From NCBI GenBank assembly GCA_013416795.1, contig RQSC01000009.1:1-32086 (forward strand): 32,086 bases of DNA. The letters run 5' to 3'. Under the pieces are notes generated by a model. The model saw nothing but the letters and a program-made list of their open reading frames with translations. It did no database searches and had not been told where the DNA came from. Below are positions 17,028 through 25,299 of this stretch, piece after piece. The number at the start of each line of letters is the position of its first letter. Positions within the stretch are counted from its first letter, which is position 1. A program made the translations under genes and the position numbers. This stretch comes from Prasinococcaceae sp. CCMP 1430 (Eukaryota > Prasinodermophyta > Palmophyllophyceae > Prasinococcales > Prasinococcaceae).

Positions 17028-18620
17028 ATGGCCGAGGAGGGCGGAAGCATCGCTGCCGAAAATGGCAGCGCGGCCGCATCCGTCGCCAAGGGGGGCGGGC
17101 TTCCCATCGCGCCTCCCGAGCGCGCCAATGGTGGCGCGCCCGCCGACGCTGGCGGCGCGCACGGCGGCGAGGACACGGATGCGCTGACGCGCTCGAAAGA
17201 GATCAGGGCTAGCACAGACGAGGCGGACGAGGCGGAGGATGCGACGACTGTGGGGAGCTCGCAAGCTCCACCATCCGCTCCGCCGCCGCCCCCCCCGGCG
17301 AGCGCGGACCTCCGCGCCGGCATCCAGCGATCGAAAAGCTTCAGGCGCGCCATGGCCAGCATGAGGATGGCGAATCGAGCCCTAGCGACCAGCTTGGTCG
17401 CCGGGAAGCTGGGCGCGCTGGCGCCCTCGTCGAAGCTGCGCTCTTCTGTGGCGGTGGTATCGATTGGCCATTTCTTCGTCGTCGCCACGCTGCCAGCCTT
17501 GCGATACATCGACGCCTATTCCCTCGACGCGAGGTGCGCCCCGCTCGCCGCTTGCGTGAGCGCGCGCGCCACGGTCGCGCCCCACGCTGTGGAGCGCCAC
17601 AGCGAACGCGCGCGCAGACTCGCACGCTCCCTTGCTCACTGCACTGGCGCTCCCGGCGCTCCCGTCCCAAACTTCACATCTTCCGCCCCCCACACGCGCC
17701 CTCGCAGGCTCGTGTGGCTCCCATACACACAGGGAAGCCTCGCGACCGTCACGGCGCTTCTCGGCGTGACAACGGCCTTCGTGAGGACCTCGACGACGTG
17801 GGCGACGCTTTACGCCATGGCATCAATATTTTACGGGAGCTGTGTGGGCGCGCTCACGCTCGCCACGTCCGCGCTCATGGTTGAGCTCTGTGGCCTCGAG
17901 CAGGCGTCATTTCGAGGCTGCAGCGCTGCCGAGACCGGCGACGGCGCCTGCGGGTGTCTTGAGACCTCCACCTGCATCGATGCGAGCCTGGCATCGGAGT
18001 GCCCGGACTGCACGGCGTACTCGGTGGAGGTATGCGACCAATTTCAGGGTACCGGTGCGGCCGCGAACGGTTTTTACCTGGACGCGCTTGCCGCGGCTGT
18101 CATGGTGTTGATGGGCATGGTGTCGAGCTTCTACGCGCTGCAGCTCACCGTGCGCGAGCAGACGGAACGCGCGACAGGCAGCGCTGCTCATGCTCGCACC
18201 GTCAAGGCAGCCTCGACGCGGCGGCCCCGGCCGCCTGCGGAGCCCTCCCGGCCTGCCCGTGAGCCCGTCGCGGGCGGCGTCGCTACCACCTCTCTGGACG
18301 AGCAGGCAATTGAGCAACAGGTTGCGACTGCGGTGGCGCGCGTCTCCGCGGAGATGCGCGCTCATAATGAACATGTGCTGAAGGAAATGACAGGGGCAAT
18401 GCGCGCCGCAAATCAGGACCTGAAGAGAGCTCTGGCAGACGAGCACGGCAAGCTCGCAAGCGAGCTCAAGGCGCAGATGGCACAGATGGTGAGCGCCCAC
18501 ACGAGCGTTGGCACGCTTCGCAGCCTCGGCGGCGATGGTGGCGGCGGTCCGCAATATGTCGAAGATCCCTATCTGGCCTCGCCCACCGCGTACGCGTCAA
18601 CGCACTTGTACAATATGTAA
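17028..18620 (+). CDS. Unrecognised four-helix membrane protein with eight-cysteine loop, two exons
   Basis: I do not recognise this protein. Exons 17028-17533 and 17708-18620 join through a 174-base GT-AG intron that splits an Arg codon. The intron length is a multiple of three without a stop, so an unspliced reading stays open, but splicing removes a stretch unlike the rest. The 472-residue product has a disordered, Pro-rich N-terminus (1-135) and four likely membrane helices near 140-158, 178-193, 202-226 and 292-313. Between helices 3 and 4 lies a loop of about 65 residues with eight cysteines (230-279), including a CGC triplet. A cytosolic tail with a probable coiled coil (about 370-430, VATAVARVSAEMRAHNEHVL) ends in ASTHLYNM. 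The topology resembles tetraspanins, but the CCG motif is absent. The stop is TAA at 18618-18620. Confidence 0.75.
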   Translation: MAEEGGSIAAENGSAAASVAKGGGLPIAPPERANGGAPADAGGAHGGEDTDALTRSKEIRASTDEADEAEDATTVGSSQAPPSAPPPPPPASADLRAGIQRSKSFRRAMASMRMANRALATSLVAGKLGALAPSSKLRSSVAVVSIGHFFVVATLPALRYIDAYSLDARCAPLAACVSARATVAPHAVERHSERARRLARSLAHCTGAPGAPVPNFTSSAPHTRPRRLVWLPYTQGSLATVTALLGVTTAFVRTSTTWATLYAMASIFYGSCVGALTLATSALMVELCGLEQASFRGCSAAETGDGACGCLETSTCIDASLASECPDCTAYSVEVCDQFQGTGAAANGFYLDALAAAVMVLMGMVSSFYALQLTVREQTERATGSAAHARTVKAASTRRPRPPAEPSRPAREPVAGGVATTSLDEQAIEQQVATAVARVSAEMRAHNEHVLKEMTGAMRAANQDLKRALADEHGKLASELKAQMAQMVSAHTSVGTLRSLGGDGGGGPQYVEDPYLASPTAYASTHLYNM

Positions 18621-21600
18621 AGTAGACGTGACTTTATCACACAGCGGAAGCGTGGCGCATGGCTCGCGCCAAGCGATCTCGACGCGGCGCGCGCGGGAAT
18701 CATCGGATGCGCACGCCCAGTCGCGGCGACGGCGGCAGCAGCGAGCAGGTGGTCTGGCGTGACGTGGACATCGGTGCTCTGATTGCATGAAAAATGGGCC
18801 GAGTGGCCACAGCCACTCGAGACCCGGGGAGCGCCCCTGTGACGGGGCGGCCCTCACCACGGCGGAGGGTCTTGGGGCGCGCGCGTGCCAAAAGGCATCA
18901 CGGCCCCGCCGATGGTGCTTGCAGGTGCACCGCAGCGGCGAAGAGAAGAAAGACGCGAGAGCAACTCCGAGAGCGCGAAAACAGCGACAGCACAGCACAG
19001 CAAAGCGCCTGCGACACCAACAGCACAGAACAGCGCGCATTCGAGCGTCATCTCCACCAGCCAGGCAGGGCGCGCGAGCGCGACAACGAGCAGCAAGCAA
19101 CCAGAGCGCCACACCACTTTCCGTCGGGCCCTGCTTGGAACGGGCCGCGCATGGTAGTCGGGCACGGGTAGGGGGCGTGTCGGTAGAAAGAGAATCTCGA
19201 GCGTATCGCGCCGCGTCAAGCAGGCAGACAGCGAGATCTTGCGTGGCACGGCCGCAGCCACGCCGAAACCCCCTTATTCCCTTGAGGACGTCGAGGGTAG
19301 CGTTAGCCGCGGCATCGGCCTCTCAGAGCGAACGGGGCCGAAGGAAGCGCTGCGATCCCTGAGATGCGTCCTCGGGCAGGCCGCAGTGCCCTCAGCAGCT
19401 CGAGTCGGGCGTGCGCCTGCACGCAGACAGCTTCCAACGCCGCTCCGAGCCCACCTCTCGGGTGAGAGCCGAAGGATACCGCAGACATGCAGACATGCAG
19501 ACGTGCAGATACAGACATGCAGACATGCAACATGCAGACATGCAGACGTGCGGATACAGACATGCAGACATGCAACATGCAGACGTGCGAAATGAGAGCG
19601 CGCGACCTCGCGCGCGCATCTCAGCCGGCACGCGATGCTGTCATCGAGCGCGTCACGTTAGGTGGACGACCCGGGAATCACAGCTGAAGCTCGTGTCCCA
19701 CGCCACCAACGGCACAACACCTCTGTGCGGTAGCCTGCACCACGCCACCGTCGCACCGTAGTGTGCGTAGCCTCCCTCCGCCGCGTCGTTTCCCGACCCG
19801 CTCTGGCCTGCAGAATTCGCGTTTGCGCGCATGGCAGGAAGGGCGAGCGCGCCAGAAAGATGGGTTCGAAGGAGGGGAAACGAAGCAAAAGACGGGCATC
19901 GCATTGCAGTTCGCAGCACGCGCGCGTAGAAGGAGGACCTCGACAGGCAGACACCACAAACCCAATTGCAGGGCGAGCAGAAGAGGCGCACACGACCAGT
20001 TGACACCGCGCACAGCAATGGGGCAACACGAGGCACGCGCATTCGAGCAAAGACGAGGGGCACCGCGGGAGAGCACGCAGTCGCATGCAGCAGGCAACGC
20101 AGTGCCGTACACTTTGAAGGAAGGGCAGAGAGACGCCGCCGCGTAGCGTTGCCGTGGACGCAGGGCTCTCGAGAAGCGAACCAGTCGTCGATCTCCAGCA
20201 GTAGAGTCGAGCCAAGCTGCAAGTAGCGGGGCACGGGAAGAGAGCGAGCAGCAGAGCACAGCAGTCACAGGAGCGCGCGGTGAAGCGGCACAGAGAGCAC
20301 GGGGAACACGATGAAATCAAGCAAGAGGCGAGCGCACAGCAACCGCCAAGGCGCGTGCGTCGGGGGTGCATTATTCACAGGGAGCGAGCGGGCGGAAGGT
20401 CGGAGGCAGCAACAAGAACCGCGCTGACAGCAGGCACTCCGCGGCTTTGACCAGACAGCGCTCCGTTTTGACGTCGCAGCGGCGGCGCTCAGGAAGAGGG
20501 GGTTGGATGCGCGCGGCACTCGGCAGGGCACGCCACGGGCTGACTCACGAGCGCAGGCACCATTCAGGCACACCGCCGCGTCGCACACAGGTCGGCTTTC
20601 GCTCCCAAGCACACATGCAGCGGCTCTCGTAGAACGCGGGGTTCGGCGCTTCTTGTGCAGCCACACACGCGCGGGTTTCGTATCGCCCATCGTCGTCGGC
20701 GCACGCGCGTGGCGCCCGACATGCGCGTCCGCAGGCGCAGCGCCGCCATGCCAGCCACGCGGCTCGGCATTTTGGTCTGATGAGTTCGCTGTGCTGCGGC
20801 AGCAGAAGAAGAAGGAGGAGGAGGAGGAGGAGGAGGCGAGGGGAGCGCACGCCGCGCCGCAGCCGTGCAGAAGACTCCCGGACCAGCGCGCGTTCGGCGC
20901 CCACTGTCCCAGCGCCGCGTCGAGTGCGTCGCGCGCTCGCGCCGTCCCGGCCGTGCGCGCGCCCTCGCGGGCAGCGCCTCGCGCCGTATCAAGGCATGCG
21001 CTTTCTCTCGCGCTCGCTTGCGCGGAAGAGAGGAAGAGAGGAAGAGAGGAGGAGGGGGGCGCGCGCGCAGCGCCGGGGGCGCGTGCGCACGCGCGGCTTC
21101 GAGCTCACCCCATGGTAGTTTCCCAAGGCCGGCAACGACGGCCGGTCGGACGGGGGCGCACCACACCTGCGCCGCGTGGCGCGCGGCGTGTGTGCCGCGC
21201 GTGCGCGCGCCTGCCCCCCCGCCCCCCGCTCCCTTGGTGTCCGCGCGCTGCGCCCTAAAAAACAAACCGCGGTGCTGCCCCGCGAAAGCTGTCATTCCAC
21301 GCGTACGTCTCCAGTCCGGCGCCATGCGAGCGCCGTCCCACCAGCCCGCACTGCGCGCACCGAAATCCCACCCCGCGAAACGGACCGCGCCCGACGAAAA
21401 AAAAAAAAAAAAACGCTTTTGGGGGGGCGGAAGCTTCTCCGTTCCGCCGCCCGCGCCAGCACGCCCCCGGCCCCGCACGTCCAACTGCGCATGCATGCTG
21501 ACCTCCGAAAATGAACTCTCCCGTGGGTTTGTGTTGACATCGACGTCACGTTGCATCGGACGGCCGCGCGGCGCACCCCAAACGGGAGCCGCGCGGCGCC

Positions 21601-21957
21601 GCGAGTTCAGGTCGGTACCCGAGTTTGGGTATGAATCAAGAGGGTCCATCATTCGATGCTCTCGATCGATGATGATCTGGCGAGCGATGCGGTGCGCGTT
21701 GGCGCATTGGCGTGTGCGCGCAGGCTGGCGGGCAATACCCCCCCCCCCCCTCTCCAACAGCCCCCTGCTGCGCCGCTCGAGGCCGAGGCGCTCGAGGCGG
21801 CTGGGCGCGCTGGTGCTGGCGCCGAGGGGCGGCAGCTCGACGCGCGGGCGCTCGGGCGGCGCCGGGCGCATACCCCCCCCCCGGCGCTGATCCCGTGCCG
21901 CGCCTGCGACGGCACAGGGCGCGCGCCCGGCGCGCGCCTGTCATTGGCGTGGCGGCG
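18621..21957. other. 3.3 kb region without a supportable gene
   Basis: No frame on either strand shows a recognisable domain; the open frames are compositional. From about 18900 to 20500 the plus strand is poor in T and rich in A and G (for example only 3 T in 20281-20340), which is unlike the rest of the window. It contains a minisatellite (19482-19590), a GAA/GAG trinucleotide run (20799-20836), a 17-A run (21397-21413) followed by a G run, and C runs near 21730 and 21873. The right end should hold the promoter of the amidase gene. A noncoding transcript is possible but not shown. Confidence 0.5.
19482..19590. repeat. Minisatellite of CAGACATG units with higher-order period of 45
   Basis: The basic unit is the octamer CAGACATG, with variants CAGACGTG, the hexamer CAGATA or CGGATA, and the trimer CAA. 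The variants recur in the same order with a period of 45 bases (19 + 26), so this is a small higher-order repeat. It is not coding and has no spacer structure like a CRISPR array. Confidence 0.9.
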
Positions 21958-23424
21958 ATGGCGATGAGCGGTGGGGCGGGCCACATCATCGTGTGCGGCG
22001 AGCGCGTGCCGTGCGGGGCGCGCGTGGTCACGTGGGAGGACCAAGGGGGGCTGAGCGCGTACGCGCCGCGGCGGAGGTCGCCCGACGGCGGCGCACCAGC
22101 ACCTGTGACCGACTCCGCGAGGACGTTCGGCGTGCGACGCGACGAGGGCGGGCGTGAGATCGCACAGCTACGCGCGGGGGCCGGCGTTGGTCCCGAGGCG
22201 CGAGCAGCGCTGCGCGCGCGCGTCCACCAGCTCGTCGCCCATTACGACGGCTGCGGCACTGCGCGCCGCTGCTTCCGCGTCCTCCATGACGAGCGCGGGC
22301 TGTCTGCGCACTTCATCATCGACCTCGACGGTGCGCTCGTGTTCGTGTGCGGTGGCGCGCACGCGGGCATGATTGCGAGCGACTGCGCGCGCGCGCGCGC
22401 CTTCGCGCAGCAGACGCACGTCGCGTGCGCACTCGTATGACGCGCACAGGTCGCCAGGCACTTGGGCCAACACGTGCTGCCATGCGTGCGGACTGACAAC
22501 ACGGGCGTTCTCCTTGCCCCGCCACCGCAGGTACCGTGTGGCAGACACTTGACGTGCGCGAGCGCGCGTGGCACGCCACCGTGGCCAACGACGCCTCCGT
22601 GGGTGTTGAGATATGCAACGTGGGCGCGTGCGAGTGCACCGCCGACGGCAATGCATGCGCTGAGCTGCCCGCACGCCTCGCGAGATGGTACGAGCCCGCC
22701 GACGCAGGCGGCGGGCGGGCAGGCTCGGAGAGCGGCGCCGCCAAGGTTAGTCCTGGCACTAAGACGATCGGAGGGCGCGCGTGGAGGCTGTTGGTGCCGG
22801 ATGGCGAGGTGCCCGCGCTCGCCTCCCTGCCGCACTTCGAGCCACCGTGCGACATCGCCGCCGTCGAGGGGCATGTGCACGGGCAGCGCCTCGTTCAGAT
22901 GGCATTCACGCGCGCGCAGCTGCGCGCGGTCGCGGCGCTCGGCGCGGCGCTCAGTAGCGCGCTACCGGGCATTGTGCCAGCTTTTCCGACCGCCGACGGT
23001 GCAACGGCGCCGTTGTGGACGCAGATGCCCCCCGAGGACCTGCGGGTGTTCCGCGGGCTTCTGGGTCACTTCCACGTCCAGACCAACAAGGTGCGCGCTG
23101 CCGGCGCGCGCCACATGCGAGCGCTGCCAGCGTGCCGCCGCGGCGATGATGCTAACATGCACGCCGCGCGGCGCGCGTGCGCGCCCGCCCGCCCGTGCGC
23201 GGCAGGTCGACCCTGGACCAGCTTTCCCATGGGCGAGCGTTGTCGCCGAGTGGCATGCGTTGCTCGCTGCCGCAACTGACCGGCGTGTCGGAGGCGAGGC
23301 CGCCGGCGCGTTGGGCGCCGCGGGCGGCAGGCTCTCCCCTCGGGAACACCACCTGCCCGATCTGGAGGAGTCGAGCCCGCCACCCGGCCGAGCGCCAGCC
23401 GTGGGAGCTGTCGCCTTCGCTTGA
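21958..23424 (+). CDS. N-acetylmuramoyl-L-alanine amidase (Amidase_2/PGRP fold), three exons
   Basis: Zinc amidase of the AmpD/T7-lysozyme/PGRP fold, which cuts the bond between muramic acid and the first alanine of peptidoglycan. Exons are 21958-22330, 22531-23090 and 23206-23424, with GT-AG introns of 200 and 115 bases (phases 1 and 0). Joining exons 1 and 2 restores IIDLDGTVWQTLDVRERAWH, a family hallmark, and joining 2 and 3 restores GHFHVQTNKVDPGPAFPW. The 383-residue product shows candidate zinc ligands His95 (AHYDGC), His304 (GHFH) and Asp313 (VDPGP), and a conserved WHATVANDASVGVEICN block (His138). The N-terminal VVTWEDQGGLSAY segment also occurs in relatives. The middle (about 165-300) is an insert of little conservation. 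No signal peptide is seen, so the protein may act inside the cell, for example on ingested bacteria or in an organelle. Confidence 0.9.
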
Positions 23425-23545
23425 ATGCACTCGTGAGAATGCACGCAGGATGTTGTTCGTATGCATGCTGTACGTGCTGTAGAAAAAGCATGACACTGTA
23501 CTTGTACACTGAGAGCACGAAGCGCGGCGCTCGCCAAGGGCGCGC

Positions 23546-24070
23546 CTACGCCGACTCGACAGGCGCGTCCGCCCGTTTCCCGCGGCCGAAGCCGAGCCAA
23601 CCTCGCCGCTTCTTGGCCTCGCCCGCGCCCTCGCCGACCGCCTGCGCAGCCTGCGCCGCCGCTCCCTTCTTTCCGTACTGCAGCCGCGGCTCGGTCTCGC
23701 CGAGCTGCATGCCGGCGCGCTCACCCTTCGCTGCGATCTTACCCTGCATCGCCTGCGCCCATCGGTCCTTGTGCGCTTGCTCCCCGCCGCTACGCTTCTC
23801 AGGGTCGAACTCCTCGAGCATAGCGGCCAGGCGCGCCTTGTTGGCGCTCGCAATGACGCGCACGTTCGCGTCGCGCGCGACCGTCTCCGTGGCCGTCCGC
23901 TCTGCTCCGGCCTGCGAGCGCTCGGTGAGGGCGTTGAAGCCCTGGTACACCATATATGGCGCGACCACGGCTGCGCCGATGCCGAACGCGAGCGCGAACG
24001 GGCGGCTCTCGCGGCTGTTGCGCACAAGCGAGCGCCAGAGGCTGCTGTTGCGCATGAGGTACGCGTCCAT
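23546..24070 (-). CDS. Small single-pass membrane protein, unrecognised
   Basis: The product has 174 residues from the first in-frame ATG (24070); the longer frame starts with GTG. The N-terminus MDAYLMRNSSLWRSLVRNSR leads into one membrane helix at about residues 23-44, followed by a charged, Ala- and Lys-rich region with helix-forming character. It ends in a basic, Gly-rich tail (KKRRGWLGFGRGKR) before TAG at 23548-23546. The short basic N-terminus followed by a helix is compatible with an inner mitochondrial or plastid membrane protein, but that is inference. The coding evidence is the clean frame, the plausible helix placement and non-repetitive composition. The amidase gene ends 121 bases away, convergently. 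Confidence 0.65.
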   Translation of the reverse strand: MDAYLMRNSSLWRSLVRNSRESRPFALAFGIGAAVVAPYMVYQGFNALTERSQAGAERTATETVARDANVRVIASANKARLAAMLEEFDPEKRSGGEQAHKDRWAQAMQGKIAAKGERAGMQLGETEPRLQYGKKGAAAQAAQAVGEGAGEAKKRRGWLGFGRGKRADAPVESA

Positions 24071-24602
24071 GGTCGCAGCCGAGTACGTGCGCGCGCGTCT
24101 TCGTGGCGCGCAGCGCCCGCTCCTCAAGAACCCGCACCCGACCGGGGCCACCGGCCTAACCTCGCCTCGCCTCGCCAGTGCCCTCTATTCGCGGGTGGCA
24201 GTTGCGCTGAACCTCCCCCTTGGCGTGGGTGCGCCGCGCGCGCGCGCTGTCGCACCCGCAGCTCGCAGAAGGTGAATCGGAGGTTTCGGCGCTGCCAGGC
24301 CCGCGCGCCAGCGCAGTCACCACACTGTGCGCCGCGCGCGGGCGCCTGCGCCTGCGCGCGGACGCCTGCGCGCGGACGTACGCGCTCGGGCCGCGCGGTG
24401 GATAGACACCTCCGTGTGCGCGCGTGCGCACTGCGCGCGTGCGCACTGCGCGCGCGCGCGCGAAGTTGCTGCGCACAGGCGTGACCGCGCTGCGCTCGGG
24501 CGCGTTGGAGCGCTCGTTGCAGGCAGCCGGCGGGGCGTGCGCGAGCGCGGCGCGCTCCCGCCGCTGTGGCCCCGAGGCTGCGCAGGCGTGCGGCCGCCGG
24601 GC
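24071..24602. promoter_or_regulatory. Divergent intergenic region between two small membrane-protein genes
   Basis: A 532-base gap between two outward-facing genes. It is almost entirely G and C, with an alternating purine-pyrimidine repeat in the middle. Both promoters should be here; no core element is recognisable. Confidence 0.4.
24415..24462. repeat. Alternating GC/GT tract with duplicated GCGCGTGCGCACT unit
   Basis: The 13-base unit GCGCGTGCGCACT occurs twice in tandem, followed by a CG dinucleotide run. The GTGCGCAC core is a perfect palindrome. The whole tract could form Z-DNA or a cruciform. Confidence 0.75.
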
Positions 24603-25174
24603 ATGGTAAAGGCCGCATTGAAGGCCCAGGCACTCGCCGCTGCCATCAATGCGGGCTTTGCGGGCGACCAAATTGACCAGTTGCTCGACGGTCCCGCCAG
24701 GCGACGTGAGCGCGGCCGGCGGGGCGTGTACTTCGAGATCGTTGACTTGCATGTCTTCCCCGGCCTTCCGACGCCCTACGCGCGCTTGGCGCTGGCGACG
24801 CTCGCGCTAGCGATCACTCTGCTCTCTATGCTCTCTGGCGTGCTGCTCGGCGATTATCTGTTTGAGAGGCGCTTCGGCCTGCCATCGGATGTCGCAAGGA
24901 GAGCGTGCTGGCACGCGGCCGCATCGTGCGTGGGCACCATCGTCACGGTGGGCGGCATCGTGTACCACTTCTACGGAGCCAACGCGGGCGAGCTGAGCGG
25001 CGAGCTAGGTGCGAGATAGGGCGCGCGGCGCCCATGGCGACCGCTGCGCGTGCGGGGCGGGTGCGACCGCACGCTTTGCTGGACCCTTTCGGGTGCTGAT
25101 ACGCGCTCGCTCGCTCACCCTCAACAGGCGCACGCGACAGGCGCGACATCGAGGCGCTCGACAGGACGCTGTAG
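24603..25174 (+). CDS. Small two-helix membrane protein, unrecognised, two exons
   Basis: Exons 24603-25008 and 25128-25174 join through a 119-base GT-AG intron in phase 1, giving 150 residues. Without splicing the frame would end at 25019; with it the protein ends in an Arg- and Asp-rich tail (GARDRRDIEALDRTL). Two hydrophobic helices are evident: ARLALATLALAITLLSMLSG and ASCVGTIVTVGGIVYHFYG, separated by a short loop with FERRFGLPSD. The N-terminal third (MVKAALKAQALAAAINAGF) could form an amphipathic helix, perhaps for organelle targeting. I cannot name the family. The start is the first ATG in frame and the splice is inferred from consensus only. It converges with the next gene, 125 bases away. 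Confidence 0.6.
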
Positions 25175-25299
25175 AGCGCGCACATCACACCCAATCCTCT
25201 TAATCTACACATAATATGAGCGTCACCCCGGCACGCCCCGGCCCGGCGCGTCTACACCGTGGTGAGTGCGCCTCACCCACCCCCACCCCTGTGCGCGCA

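Noticed and set aside
19482-19590. Direct repeats that might be a CRISPR array
   Set aside because: Units are 6-8 bases in tandem without unique spacers, in a eukaryotic context; it is a minisatellite.
19658-20371. Minus-strand Cys/Leu-rich frames of about 200 residues
   Set aside because: They arise from the T-poor plus strand; overlapping frames look equally open, and no domain or plausible start is seen.
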